A stretch of 64,000 nt of DNA from Novosphingobium sp. ERN07. GTDB lineage: Bacteria > Pseudomonadota > Alphaproteobacteria > Sphingomonadales > Sphingomonadaceae. The notes below the pieces were generated by a model. It was given only the letters and a program-made list of their open reading frames with translations. It did no database searches and was not told where the DNA came from. Both the position numbers and the translations under genes were made by a program. Of this stretch, positions 53,414 through 62,587 are shown piece by piece. Each line of letters begins with the position of its first letter. Positions within the stretch are counted from its first letter, which is position 1. Location of the stretch: positions 62,001 to 126,000 of the forward strand of contig NZ_JABAID010000005.1 in the NCBI RefSeq assembly GCF_012641335.1, read 5' to 3'.

Positions 53414-54025
53414 TTATTGCGGCGCTGCGGCAGCAGCGGCTTTTGCGGCTTCTTCAGCCGCCTCTGCCGCAGCCTCACTCGCCGCCGAGGTGGCATCGGC
53501 CTGTGCCGCACGCATGGCTTCCACTTCTGCCGCACTCTTGAAGTCTACTAGCTCAACCTGGAAGACGAGATCGGAATTGGCAGGGATCGGCCCGGATTCC
53601 TGCGCCCCGTAACCAAGTGCGGACGGCACGCAAAAGCGCCAGATGCTGCCCTTGGCCATCATCTGCAGGCCTTCGGAAAAGCCAGGGATCACGCCCTCTA
53701 CGGGGAATGCCGATTGCATGTTCTGATCGAACACTTCGCCATTTGCGGCAAGGTAGCCGATGTAGTTGACCAGCACGTAATCCGCCTTGGCAGGCTTGGC
53801 CCCTTCTGCCGGTTTAAGCTGCGATGCCCCTAACCCACTGGCTTTGGCCGCACTGCAAACCCGCTCGGTCGCCGGAACGATGGGGTTCAACGGCAGGGGA
53901 ATGACTTTCGATGAAGGTGCCGCAGGCTGGGCGGCAGGCTTCGCCGGAGCGGCCAGTACAGAGGTAGCGGCAACAAGCAGTGCAGCAGGGGCGATAAAGC
54001 GCAGGGCGCGACAAGTGGGGTTCAT
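53414..54025 (-). CDS. FKBP-type peptidyl-prolyl isomerase, periplasmic
   Basis: 203 residues from the ATG at 54025, with a signal peptide ending near VLAAPA. FKBP domain at about 80-165 (DYVLVNYIGYLAANGEVFDQN and FCVPSALGYGAQESGPIPANSDLVFQVELVDF). A C-terminal Ala/Glu-rich coil (about 170-203). It should assist folding in the periplasm. Divergent from the NfuA-like gene. Confidence 0.9.
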   Translation of the reverse strand: MNPTCRALRFIAPAALLVAATSVLAAPAKPAAQPAAPSSKVIPLPLNPIVPATERVCSAAKASGLGASQLKPAEGAKPAKADYVLVNYIGYLAANGEVFDQNMQSAFPVEGVIPGFSEGLQMMAKGSIWRFCVPSALGYGAQESGPIPANSDLVFQVELVDFKSAAEVEAMRAAQADATSAASEAAAEAAEEAAKAAAAAAPQ

Positions 54026-54168
54026 CGCCCTGCCATAGCGGGCTGCCATTGCAAGCGCCATGCGTCCATCGTCCAGCACAGCGGAAAATTCGTCTGCAAG
54101 GCCTTCGTGCGCAGCCACTATCCGCTTGATCCACTTGACCGCCTGCGCGGCTGCCTTACATGCGAATC

Positions 54169-54747
54169 ATGTTCATCGAGACCGAAACGACGCCCAACCC
54201 CGCCACACTCAAGTTCCTGCCCGGCGAACTGGTCATGGCATCCGGCACGCGCGAATTCACGTCGCCCGAAGCGGCCGAAGCGTCGCCACTGGCGCAAGCC
54301 CTGTTTGATCTGGGCGATGTGACGGGCGTATTCTTCGGGCGCGATTTCATTTCGGTAACCGCCGCCCCCGGCGTTGAATGGGCCTCGCTCAAGCCGCAGG
54401 TGCTATCGCTTCTGCTGGACCATTTCGTTGCACAGGCCCCGCTGTTCGCCGCCGGAACTGCCGCCGGAATTTCCGTTCCTGCCGAAGCGGACGAAAATTT
54501 TGCCGATGATCCGGCAGACGCGGACGTGATCGAACAGATCAAGGATCTGATCGAAACCCGCGTGCGGCCCGCCGTGGCCAACGATGGCGGCGACATCATC
54601 TACAAGGGCTTCCGCGAAGGTGTGGTCTATCTGCAGATGCAAGGCGCGTGCTCCGGCTGCCCCTCCTCTACCGCAACGCTCAAGAACGGCATCGAAAGCC
54701 TGCTCAAGCACTACGTCCCCGAAGTCAGTGAAGTGCGCGCGGCCTGA
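54169..54747 (+). CDS. NfuA-like iron-sulfur carrier
   Basis: 192 residues from the ATG at 54169 (MFIETETTPNPATLKFLPGE, the usual start; an ATG at 54160 is also open). N-terminal Nfu_N domain and C-terminal NifU-like scaffold with the cluster-binding CxxC in GACSGCPSST and the segment VRPAVANDGGDI. It passes Fe-S clusters to apoproteins. Followed immediately by tsaB. Confidence 0.93.
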   Translation: MFIETETTPNPATLKFLPGELVMASGTREFTSPEAAEASPLAQALFDLGDVTGVFFGRDFISVTAAPGVEWASLKPQVLSLLLDHFVAQAPLFAAGTAAGISVPAEADENFADDPADADVIEQIKDLIETRVRPAVANDGGDIIYKGFREGVVYLQMQGACSGCPSSTATLKNGIESLLKHYVPEVSEVRAA

Positions 54748-55368
54748 ATGCGCAGATTGGTGATCGACAGTGCGACAGAAGCCTGCTCGGTCGCGCTGTT
54801 TGAGGACGACGAACTTATCGCAGGCGAATGCCTGGCACTTGGTCGTGGCCACGCCGAAAGGCTGGTGCCAATGATCGCTGCCCTGCCCGAAAAAGGGCGC
54901 GCAGACGTGATCGCAGTTGACGTTGGCCCCGGCAGTTTTACCGGCATTCGCGTCGGGATCGCAGCAGCCCGCGCACTGGCGCTGGCGTGGAATGCAACCG
55001 TAGAGGGTTATGAAAGCCTGTCGCTTGTCGCGGCAATGGCGCGCGCAGACCATCCCGGCGCGGCAATTGACGTGTGCATGACAGGCGGGCACGGCGAATG
55101 GTTTTTCCAGACATTCGGCGCAGACGGTGCATCGCTTGGCGTGGTCGAATCGCTGCCCTCGACACAAGTGCTGGCACGGAGTTTGGCGGGGATCGTTGCC
55201 GGCAGCCAGGCCGCACCCTGCGCCATTGAACGCCCCGAGGTCATAGCGCTTGACCTGCGGCCCGATGCGCGCGCGTTCGGGTTACTTGGCGCGCGGCACC
55301 TCCACGCCGCCCCTCGTCCTCTTTATGGCAGGGCACCCGACGCACGGCTGCCTGCCAAAACAGCCTGA
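54748..55368 (+). CDS. tsaB: tRNA threonylcarbamoyladenosine biosynthesis protein TsaB
   Basis: 206 residues, ASKHA fold. N-terminal VIDSATEACSVALFEDDE and the VDVGPGSFTGIRVGIAAARALA motif are diagnostic. TsaB partners with TsaD and TsaE to make t6A in ANN-decoding tRNAs. The ATG directly follows the nfuA-like stop. rimI follows after 20 bases, the common tsaB-rimI pairing. Confidence 0.94.
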   Translation: MRRLVIDSATEACSVALFEDDELIAGECLALGRGHAERLVPMIAALPEKGRADVIAVDVGPGSFTGIRVGIAAARALALAWNATVEGYESLSLVAAMARADHPGAAIDVCMTGGHGEWFFQTFGADGASLGVVESLPSTQVLARSLAGIVAGSQAAPCAIERPEVIALDLRPDARAFGLLGARHLHAAPRPLYGRAPDARLPAKTA

Positions 55369-55388
55369 CCAGAGACGTTCATCAAGAT

Positions 55389-55862
55389 ATGATCGCCCCG
55401 CCCGACGATATCGACCGCATCATGTCGGTAATGGAACGGGCCTTTTCCGCCGAATTCGGTGAGGCATGGAATCGGCGGCAAGTTTCCGATGCGTTCACCA
55501 TAAGTAATTGTCGTTATGGCCTGATCGCACCAGACGGCGCGGCGCATATTGCGGAAACAACCGATATCGCCGGTTTTTTCATGAGTCGCGCCATTCTGGA
55601 CGAGGAAGAACTTCTACTTTTTGCGATTGCACCAGAGTATCGGCGCCGAGGCTTAGGTCATTTGCTGCTTTCACGTTTTCTTGAATCGGCCAAGGCAACT
55701 GGCATGGCGCGGGTATTCCTTGAAATGCGCCACGGAAATCCAGCGGCATTTCTTTACGCTGCACACGGTTTTCGAGAGATCGGCAGGCGTCCGTCCTATT
55801 ACAGGACACCGGGAGGAGGCCGTATCGATGCAATCAGCCAGGAATTGATCTTTCAGGATTAA
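55389..55862 (+). CDS. rimI: RimI-like ribosomal protein N-acetyltransferase
   Basis: 157 residues. Acetyl-CoA motif AIAPEYRRRGLGHLLLSRFLE and FLEMRHGNPAAFLYAAHGFREIGRRPSYY match RimI, which acetylates ribosomal protein S18 N-terminally. Its position after tsaB supports the call. A small hairpin (TGCTA / TAGCA, about 55872-55885) follows and may end the transcript. Confidence 0.88.
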   Translation: MIAPPDDIDRIMSVMERAFSAEFGEAWNRRQVSDAFTISNCRYGLIAPDGAAHIAETTDIAGFFMSRAILDEEELLLFAIAPEYRRRGLGHLLLSRFLESAKATGMARVFLEMRHGNPAAFLYAAHGFREIGRRPSYYRTPGGGRIDAISQELIFQD

Positions 55863-55887
55863 TCCGATACTTGCTAGCGTTAGCAGG

Positions 55888-55899
55888 ATTTTGCAAAAT
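55888..55899. promoter_or_regulatory. Perfect 12-bp palindrome upstream of mucR
   Basis: ATTTTGCAAAAT, AT-rich in otherwise GC-rich DNA, about 35 bases before the -35 of the mucR promoter candidate. It could be a regulator site; MucR/Ros proteins bind AT-rich sites and repress themselves. Confidence 0.35.
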
Positions 55900-55924
55900 G
55901 ATTCCAGACAAGGGCAAGTTCTGG

Positions 55925-55952
55925 TTGTAACTTTCGTTCATAGGACTATAAG
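55925..55952 (+). promoter_or_regulatory. Promoter candidate for mucR
   Basis: TTGTAA (55925-55930), 16-base spacer, TATAAG (55947-55952), about 75 bases before the mucR ATG. The best sigma-70-like match I see in the window. Confidence 0.55.
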
Positions 55953-56027
55953 ACGTGATCTGGGTCACCAATCAAAGTTGATTGCAGTCGAAGCCCGATA
56001 ACCAATTCCAAAGAAGGCCGGTTCGCA

Positions 56028-56465
56028 ATGAGTGAAATTCAAAACGATATGCGGGAGACACTGATCACGCTCACCTCTGACATCGTGGCAGCACATGTCA
56101 GCAACAACAGCGTTGCCGTGGGTGACCTGCCCACGCTGATCACCAATGTCTATTCGGCGCTAGCCGGTCTCGATCAGCCCGCCCCTGTCGAAGAACCTGC
56201 GCCCGAACCGGCCGTTTCGATCCGCTCTTCGGTGAAGAACGATCACATCGTCTGCCTGGAAGATGGCAAGAAGCTGAAAATGCTCAAGCGCCACCTTGCT
56301 ACGCGCTATAACATGACCCCGGAGCAGTATCGCACGCGCTGGAATCTTCCTGCCGACTATCCGATGGTCGCTCCTGCCTATGCTGAAAAGCGCCGGGAAC
56401 TTGCCAAGAAGATCGGCCTTGGCCGCAAGCCCGCACCAAAGCGCGGTCGCAAGGCTGCGTCCTGA
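56028..56465 (+). CDS. mucR: MucR/Ros family transcriptional regulator
   Basis: 145 residues. The Ros/MucR domain is clear (IVCLEDGKKLKMLKRHL..YNMTPEQYRTRWNLP), with a basic C-terminus (PAPKRGRKAAS). Ros uses two Cys and two His to bind zinc; here Cys76 and His89 remain but the second Cys is Asp79 and the last His positions are Arg93 and Tyr94, so zinc binding is questionable. MucR proteins control exopolysaccharide, motility and cell-cycle genes as H-NS-like regulators. Separate promoter and strong terminator make it monocistronic. Confidence 0.92.
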   Translation: MSEIQNDMRETLITLTSDIVAAHVSNNSVAVGDLPTLITNVYSALAGLDQPAPVEEPAPEPAVSIRSSVKNDHIVCLEDGKKLKMLKRHLATRYNMTPEQYRTRWNLPADYPMVAPAYAEKRRELAKKIGLGRKPAPKRGRKAAS

Positions 56466-56511
56466 TCTGAACAGGCTGTCGCGCAATACGATTGCACGCA
56501 GTTGAAGATTC

Positions 56512-56550
56512 GGCCCGCCAGTCTATAGACAGGCGGGCCGATCCTTTTTT
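56512..56550 (+). terminator. Rho-independent terminator after mucR
   Basis: GGCCCGCC (56512-56519) pairs with GGCGGGCC (56532-56539) around a palindromic GTCTATAGAC, followed by six T's. Very strong. It ends only 12 bases before the fur start codon. Confidence 0.93.
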
Positions 56551-56562
56551 GATGAGTTCCCA

Positions 56563-56985
56563 GTGCACCAGGCGATCGACATTGAAGCTCTCTGCGCCGA
56601 ACGCGGCCTGCGCATCACCGACCAGCGTCGGACCATTGCGCGTGTCCTTTCGGAAAGCGACGATCACCCCGATGTAGAGAAGCTGCACGAACGCGCTTCG
56701 TCGATCGATCCGCGCATTTCCATTGCCACGGTCTATCGCACCGTGCGCCTGTTCGAAGAAGCGGGCATCCTTGATCGCCACGACTTTGGCGACGGGCGTG
56801 CGCGCTATGAAGCCACGCCAGAGGCGCATCACGACCACCTGATCGACGTTGAGACCGGCAAGGTCATCGAGTTCGTCGATCCCGAACTTGAACAGCTCCA
56901 GCGCCAGATTGCCGAAAAGCTCGGTTACCGGCTCGTCGATCACCGCATGGAGCTTTACGGCGTCAAGCTTGAACGCGACGGCTGA
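56563..56985 (+). CDS. fur: Fur family transcriptional regulator
   Basis: 140 residues from a GTG at 56563. Winged-helix domain (LCAERGLRITDQRRTIARVLSESDDHPDVEKLHERA, RISIATVYRTVRLFEEAGI) and metal-binding HHDHLIDVETGKVIEF. The C-terminal CxxC zinc motif of E. coli Fur is absent, as is common in alphaproteobacteria. Metal specificity (iron, or manganese as in Mur) cannot be decided. The start sits just after the mucR terminator. Overlaps the acyltransferase gene by 17 bases. Confidence 0.92.
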   Translation: MHQAIDIEALCAERGLRITDQRRTIARVLSESDDHPDVEKLHERASSIDPRISIATVYRTVRLFEEAGILDRHDFGDGRARYEATPEAHHDHLIDVETGKVIEFVDPELEQLQRQIAEKLGYRLVDHRMELYGVKLERDG

Positions 56986-57742
56986 CGCTTTTGATCGTCC
57001 GGCAATTTCCCTTGTCGGACGAGCGCGCATCGCGGTGCGCATTCTGGCAATGCTGCTGTTGCTGCTGGCTTGCGTGCCGCTCTATTATCTTTGGCGTATT
57101 TTACGCCTTCACAACCCTTGGCCGCGCATCTTTCTGGGCGGCATCGCGTGGATCGCAGGCGCACGGGTGCGAATCGAGGGCGCGCCTGAACGCAAGGGAG
57201 CCTTCCTCCTTTCCAATCATGTCAGTTGGCTCGACATACCGGTAATCTCCGGCGCCAGCGGCAGCGCTTTCGTGGCGCACTCCGGGCTTGCCGATGTGGG
57301 CCTGCTCAAATGGCTCTGCGAAATGAACGACACCGTGTTCGTCGCCCGCCATGATCGGCGGTCGGTTCATTCACAGGTCGAACAGGTTCGCGATGCGCTG
57401 ACCGATACGGGCGCACTCGCCGTTTTTCCTGAAGGCACCACCAGCGATGGGCTCAGCCTTCTGCCGTTCAAATCCTCGCTGCTCTCAGCGCTTGATCCAC
57501 CGCCGCCGGGCATTGCAATACAGCCGGTCTGGCTGGATTATGGCCAGAACGTAGCCTCTATTGCCTGGGTCGGCGAAGAACCTGGGTTGGACAACTTTCT
57601 CAAAATTCTCGCTCGACACAGGTCGGTGCCGGTAACGGTGCACTTCCTGCCGCCGTTGACCGCAGAAGAAGCCGCCAATCGCAAGGTAATGGCCACGGCG
57701 GCCCGTGACCGTATCCTCACCGCGATGAGCGTGGCGCGTTAG
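56969..57742 (+). CDS. 1-acyl-sn-glycerol-3-phosphate acyltransferase (PlsC family)
   Basis: 257 residues from the TTG at 56969, overlapping fur; the start is tentative. One N-terminal membrane helix (ILAMLLLLLACVPLYYLW), then the acyltransferase domain with catalytic H-x4-D in NHVSWLD and the FPEGTTSDG motif. It acylates lysophosphatidate in phospholipid synthesis, or another lyso-lipid. Ends 34 bases before miaB. Confidence 0.88.
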   Translation: MNATADAFDRPAISLVGRARIAVRILAMLLLLLACVPLYYLWRILRLHNPWPRIFLGGIAWIAGARVRIEGAPERKGAFLLSNHVSWLDIPVISGASGSAFVAHSGLADVGLLKWLCEMNDTVFVARHDRRSVHSQVEQVRDALTDTGALAVFPEGTTSDGLSLLPFKSSLLSALDPPPPGIAIQPVWLDYGQNVASIAWVGEEPGLDNFLKILARHRSVPVTVHFLPPLTAEEAANRKVMATAARDRILTAMSVAR

Positions 57743-57776
57743 ACAAAGCCAGACAAATCCACTATCGGCGCGCGTC

Positions 57777-59099
57777 ATGTCTTCCGCTGCGCCCTCCCCC
57801 AAAACCTTCCGCGTCAAGAGCTTCGGCTGCCAGATGAACGTCTATGACGGAGAACGCATGGCCGAACTGCTCGCCGCTGAGGGTATGTCGGCGGCGGCAG
57901 AAGGTGACGACGCCGATCTGGTCGTGCTGAACACCTGCCATATCCGCGAAAAGGCGACCGAGAAGGTCTATTCGGACATTGGCCGCTTGCGGCGCGATGA
58001 TGGCAGTGCTCCGCTGATCGCCGTTGCTGGCTGTGTGGCGCAGGCAGAGGGCGAGGAAATCATGGCCCGTGCGCCCAGCGTGAAGGTGGTGGTAGGCCCC
58101 CAGTCTTACCACCGCCTGCCCGAAATGGTTGCCGATGCCGCCGCCGGAAAGCGCGCCACCGAGACTGACATGCCCGCCGAGGCCAAGTTTGCCGCCCTGC
58201 CCAAGCGCCGCAAGTCTGCGCCCACCGCCTTTCTGACGGTGCAGGAAGGGTGCGACAAGTTCTGCACCTACTGCGTGGTGCCCTATACGCGCGGTGCCGA
58301 AATCAGCCGCCCGTTTGCCGATCTGGTCGAAGAGGCAAAGCTTCTGGTTGCGGGCGGCGCACGTGAGATCACGCTGCTGGGGCAGAACGTCAACGCATGG
58401 ACGGGTGAGGATGACAAGGGCCGCACTGTTGGCCTCGATGGCCTTGCTCGCGCACTGGCCGCAAATCCAGATCTGCTACGTATCCGCTACACCACCAGCC
58501 ATCCCAACGACATGACCGACGGATTGATCGCCGCGCATGGTGAGTTGGAAAAGCTGATGCCGTTCCTGCACCTGCCGGTGCAGGCAGGCAACGACCGCGT
58601 GCTGAAGGCTATGAACCGCAGCCATACGGTTGATAGCTACATGGCGCTGCTGGAACGCATCCGCGCCGTCCGGCCAGACATCGCGCTGTCTGGCGATTTC
58701 ATCGTCGGCTTTCCGGGCGAAACCGACACCGAGTTTGAAGACACCTTGCGCCTTGTCGAACAGGTCGCCTATGCGCAGGCCTTTAGCTTCAAGTATTCGC
58801 CTCGCCCCGGCACCCCGGCAGCAACGATGCCCGATCATGTGTCCGCCAGTGTAATGGACGAGCGCCTGCAACGCCTTCAGGCCGCCATCAACCGCGATCA
58901 ACTGGCGTTCAACAAGGACAGCGTGGGTAAGACCTGTGACGTTCTGGTCGAACGCCGGGGCAAGCATCGCGGCCAGTGGCTGGGCAAATCGCCGTGGCTG
59001 CAATCGGTACATTTCACGGGTGATGCCGACATTGGGCAGATGGTCACGGTCGAACTGGTTGATGCCGGGCCGAACTCGCTATCGGGTCGGCTTGTCTAA
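57777..59099 (+). CDS. miaB: tRNA-2-methylthio-N6-dimethylallyladenosine synthase
   Basis: 440 residues. N-terminal UPF0004 domain with three Cys (SFGCQMN, NTCHIR, AGCVAQ), radical-SAM motif CDKFCTYC in the middle, and a C-terminal TRAM domain. It methylthiolates i6A37 in tRNA. First of miaB-phoH-ybeY-corC. Confidence 0.96.
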   Translation: MSSAAPSPKTFRVKSFGCQMNVYDGERMAELLAAEGMSAAAEGDDADLVVLNTCHIREKATEKVYSDIGRLRRDDGSAPLIAVAGCVAQAEGEEIMARAPSVKVVVGPQSYHRLPEMVADAAAGKRATETDMPAEAKFAALPKRRKSAPTAFLTVQEGCDKFCTYCVVPYTRGAEISRPFADLVEEAKLLVAGGAREITLLGQNVNAWTGEDDKGRTVGLDGLARALAANPDLLRIRYTTSHPNDMTDGLIAAHGELEKLMPFLHLPVQAGNDRVLKAMNRSHTVDSYMALLERIRAVRPDIALSGDFIVGFPGETDTEFEDTLRLVEQVAYAQAFSFKYSPRPGTPAATMPDHVSASVMDERLQRLQAAINRDQLAFNKDSVGKTCDVLVERRGKHRGQWLGKSPWLQSVHFTGDADIGQMVTVELVDAGPNSLSGRLV

Positions 59100-59185
59100 T
59101 ACGGCTGTGGAATAGTCGGCACGCGTCTTGTGCGCGCAATATCCGTACCTATGCTCTGCATCAGGCCCTAATCTGAAAGGAGCAC

Positions 59186-60223
59186 ATGGCCCGTAAACCC
59201 CACCGCGCCGACGAAGCGCATCATCGACCGGAATCGCAACACCGCCCTGACGCGCACAGGCGTGCCCGTGTCGAGGTCGAGTTTGACGAGCAGACCGTGC
59301 TTGGCACCCTGTTCGGCCAGTTCGACACCAATCTCGTGCATATCGAGAACCGGCTGGGAGTTTACATATCGGCGCGTGGCAATCGCGTGCTGATCGAAGG
59401 GCCGGACGATTCGGTGGCGCGCGCACGCGAAGTGCTGAAAGGAATGCACCAGCGCTTGCTGTCGGGGCAGGATCTCGATTCGGGCGCGGTCGATTCGCTG
59501 ATTGCGATGAGCGTAGAGCCGACACTGGAGGGCATCATCACAGGCGCTCCCGGTGGCGCACCGCCCATCATGATCCGCACGCGCAAAAAAACCATCGTGC
59601 CGCGCAGCGCCACCCAGATCGACTACATGCGCGCTCTGATCAGCCATGACGTGATCTTCGCGCTCGGCCCCGCAGGCACGGGTAAGACCTATCTCGCCGT
59701 GGCGCAGGCCGTGGCGCAGCTCATCAGCGGTTCGGTCCAGCGCCTGATTCTTTCGCGCCCGGCAGTTGAAGCGGGCGAACGCCTTGGTTTCTTGCCCGGC
59801 GACATGAAGGAAAAGGTCGATCCCTATCTGCGCCCGCTCTACGATGCGCTGTACGATTGTATGCCACCCGAACAGGTCGAACGCCGCATCGCCAGCGGTG
59901 AAATCGAAATTGCGCCCATCGCGTTCATGCGCGGTCGCACGCTCGCCGATGCCTTCGTCATTCTCGACGAGGCACAGAACACCACGCCTGCGCAGATGAA
60001 GATGTTCCTCACCCGCTTTGGCCAGAACAGCCGGATGGTGGTGTGCGGTGACCCCAAGCAGGTCGACCTGCCCGGCGGCGTTGGGGCAAGCGGCCTCAAC
60101 GATGCAGTGCAGCGCCTTGAAGGCGTCGAAGGCATCGCCACGGTGCGCTTCAAGACGGCCGATGTGGTGCGCCATCCCATCGTTGGCCGGATCGTCGAGG
60201 CATATGAAGGGAAGGACGCTTGA
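59186..60223 (+). CDS. PhoH-like ATPase (YbeZ)
   Basis: 345 residues. Walker A GPAGTGKT in [19 protein letters not shown] and Walker B-like [15 protein letters not shown]. PhoH/YbeZ is a predicted helicase-like ATPase acting with YbeY in RNA processing. AAAGGAG precedes the ATG. Its stop overlaps the ybeY TTG start. Confidence 0.94.
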   Translation: MARKPHRADEAHHRPESQHRPDAHRRARVEVEFDEQTVLGTLFGQFDTNLVHIENRLGVYISARGNRVLIEGPDDSVARAREVLKGMHQRLLSGQDLDSGAVDSLIAMSVEPTLEGIITGAPGGAPPIMIRTRKKTIVPRSATQIDYMRALISHDVIFALGPAGTGKTYLAVAQAVAQLISGSVQRLILSRPAVEAGERLGFLPGDMKEKVDPYLRPLYDALYDCMPPEQVERRIASGEIEIAPIAFMRGRTLADAFVILDEAQNTTPAQMKMFLTRFGQNSRMVVCGDPKQVDLPGGVGASGLNDAVQRLEGVEGIATVRFKTADVVRHPIVGRIVEAYEGKDA

Positions 60224-60723
60224 CCGCGCCCATCCTTGAAATTGATATTGACCCCGTGTGGGGCGAGGACACCGATTGGGAGGCCCTCGCCAACCGCGCT
60301 GCCGAAGCAACCGCGCGCATTGCACCGGAACTGGGCCATGAAAACTTGCTCGTCAGCCTTGTCATGGCCGATGATGAAGAGGTTCACGCGCTGAACAAGC
60401 AATGGCGGGCCAAGGACAAGGCCACCAATGTCCTGTCGTTCCCGATGCTGTCGCGCGAGGAAGTGTTGCACGCTGCACGCGATACGAATGCGCCCGGAAT
60501 GCTGGGCGACATGATCCTCGCCCACGGCGTTTGCACCCGCGAAGCTGCGGAAAAGGGCGTATCGGTCGAAGTCCACGCCACCCACCTCATCGTCCACGGC
60601 CTTCTCCATCTCGCAGGTTACGACCATGAACTTGGCGAGGCCGAAGCCGACGAAATGGAAGACCTCGAGCGGAAGTCGCTTGCACTGATGGGCATTGCCG
60701 ACCCATATGCGGTCGAAGACTGA
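60220..60723 (+). CDS. ybeY: Endoribonuclease YbeY
   Basis: 167 residues from a TTG at 60220 (TTGA overlap with phoH), with GGAAGG just upstream. Zinc motif HGLLHLAGYDH is complete. YbeY acts in 16S rRNA 3'-end maturation and ribosome quality control. Part of the conserved block with phoH and corC. Confidence 0.95.
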   Translation: MTAPILEIDIDPVWGEDTDWEALANRAAEATARIAPELGHENLLVSLVMADDEEVHALNKQWRAKDKATNVLSFPMLSREEVLHAARDTNAPGMLGDMILAHGVCTREAAEKGVSVEVHATHLIVHGLLHLAGYDHELGEAEADEMEDLERKSLALMGIADPYAVED

Positions 60724-60743
60724 GCTTAAGAGGGAATTGAACA

Positions 60744-61685
60744 GTGCCTGAGGGCAATGACTCCACCGGCGACAGCCGTTCTGGAGACGGAGACAGTAGT
60801 AGTCGCGCGCTGTGGCGCGCGATCAGGGCCTTTTTCAAAGGGCCGGACCACGACCAGTCGCTGCGCGCGCAGATCGAAGAAGCGATAGACGAGCACGAGG
60901 GCGAGCCGAACCATCAGGACGGCAGCAACGGCGATCTCAATCCGCTTGAACGCCAGATGCTGCGCAATCTGCTCCATTTCAGCGAACACGATGCCGATGA
61001 CGTGGCGATTCCCCGTGGCGAAATCATCGCCGTGCCCGCCTCGGCCACGTTCGAGGAACTCGTGGCTGCCTTCGCCGAACATGGTCACAGCCGGATGCCG
61101 GTCTTTGGCGAATCGCTCGACGAGATCATCGGCATGGTCCACGTTAAGGACGTTTTCGTGATCGTCGCGGGGATGCTTCTTTCCGGCAAGCAGCCACCCA
61201 AGGATTGGACCAGCCTGATGCGCCAGCCCCTGTTCGTGCCGCAGGCACGGGGCGCGCTTGACGTATTGGCAGACATGCGCAGCCGGCGTACCCACCTTGC
61301 CGTGGTCATAGACGAATATTCCGGCACGGATGGCATCATAACCATCGAAGATCTCGTTGAGGAGATCATTGGTGAGATCGAGGACGAGCACGACGACGCC
61401 CCGCAGGAACTGCTCCGCCGGATCGATCCCGATACATGGGACGCCGATGCCCGTGCAGAGCTGGATGACGTAGCGGAAACGGTTGATCCCCGGCTTGCAG
61501 AAGTGGAGGAAGACGTGGATACGCTCGGCGGGCTTGCCGTGGTATTGGCGGGCGAAGTGCCGCCCGTTGGGCGCGTGCTTGAACATGCGAGTGGCTGGCG
61601 GCTTGAGGTGACAGGAGGCGATGAACGCCGCCTCACCCGGCTCCGGCTTCATGCACCGCTGGCCGGACTGGCCACTGAAGAATAG
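60744..61685 (+). CDS. CorC/HlyC family transporter-associated CBS protein
   Basis: 313 residues from a GTG at 60744. Two CBS domains (about 90-210) and a C-terminal CorC_HlyC domain (about 230-310); no membrane DUF21 domain, so it is the soluble CorC form. It may modulate magnesium or other cation efflux. In most proteobacteria lnt follows corC; here a LysR gene follows instead. Confidence 0.9.
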   Translation: MPEGNDSTGDSRSGDGDSSSRALWRAIRAFFKGPDHDQSLRAQIEEAIDEHEGEPNHQDGSNGDLNPLERQMLRNLLHFSEHDADDVAIPRGEIIAVPASATFEELVAAFAEHGHSRMPVFGESLDEIIGMVHVKDVFVIVAGMLLSGKQPPKDWTSLMRQPLFVPQARGALDVLADMRSRRTHLAVVIDEYSGTDGIITIEDLVEEIIGEIEDEHDDAPQELLRRIDPDTWDADARAELDDVAETVDPRLAEVEEDVDTLGGLAVVLAGEVPPVGRVLEHASGWRLEVTGGDERRLTRLRLHAPLAGLATEE

Positions 61686-61694
61686 GGTAGAAAG

Positions 61695-62576
61695 ATGATC
61701 CGCCGCCTCCCCCCCCTGCGCTCGCTAGAGGCGTTCATTCGCGTCGTGCGCGCAGGCTCGGCCAAGACGGCGGCGGCAGAACTTGCGCTCAGTCCCTCGG
61801 CGCTGTCCCGCCGCCTTGGCGCGCTTGAAGATTTCGTGGGCAAGCCGATGTTCGAGCGCAAGCATCAGGCGCTTAAACTCACTGAGGAAGGCCAGCAGCT
61901 TTACGATGCTGTCGCCCCGCTGATCGACGAGATGGCGGATCGCGTGGACCGCCTGATCGATACCGGCAAGGTCATGCGCTTGCGCCTTGGCGTGCTGCCC
62001 CTTTTCGGCAGCCAGCGCCTGTTCCCGCGCCTTGGCGAACTGCGCAAGCTACACCCGCAACTGCACATCGATATCGATTCGGGCCACGCCGCCGAAACCA
62101 AACTGGGCGATACGATCGACGCGGCCATCGTTCTGTCAGAAGGGCCGGACGCCTCGCTCCATTCGGTGCGGCTCGATCACAACCGCGTCCACGCTATCAC
62201 GTCCACCGCGCTGGCCAGCGAACTGGGCGAGCGCCCCGACATTGCCAAGCTTTCGAAGCAGACGTTCCTCGTCCACAATGATCTGCCGATGAGTTTCGAG
62301 GCGTGGAAAAAGGCGCTCCACCTCGAAAAGCTGGAACCTGCTGCGATCGACCACTTCGATTCGGGCCAGCTCATCCTCGAAGCAGCGGCCCAAGGCCTCG
62401 GCATCGCGATCATGCACGATGACCACTATCATCGCAGCCACGATTCGCGCCTTGCCAGGCTTTACGACATCGACGTGGACAGCCCCTATTCCTACTGGTT
62501 CGTATGCCGCCCGCGCGCCTTGCAATCGCGCCCGGTGCGCCTGTTCCACGACTGGATGCTGCGCGCTGGCCTGTAG
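61695..62576 (+). CDS. LysR family transcriptional regulator
   Basis: 293 residues. N-terminal HTH (LRSLEAFIRVVRAGSAKTAAAELALSPSALSRRLGALEDFVG) and a type-2 periplasmic-binding-like effector domain (MRLRLGVLPLFGSQRLFPRLGELRKLHPQL). Target and ligand unknown; no obvious regulated neighbour. It starts nine bases after corC and converges with hisN, 11 bases apart. Confidence 0.9.
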   Translation: MIRRLPPLRSLEAFIRVVRAGSAKTAAAELALSPSALSRRLGALEDFVGKPMFERKHQALKLTEEGQQLYDAVAPLIDEMADRVDRLIDTGKVMRLRLGVLPLFGSQRLFPRLGELRKLHPQLHIDIDSGHAAETKLGDTIDAAIVLSEGPDASLHSVRLDHNRVHAITSTALASELGERPDIAKLSKQTFLVHNDLPMSFEAWKKALHLEKLEPAAIDHFDSGQLILEAAAQGLGIAIMHDDHYHRSHDSRLARLYDIDVDSPYSYWFVCRPRALQSRPVRLFHDWMLRAGL

Positions 62577-62587
62577 GCCCAGTCTGC

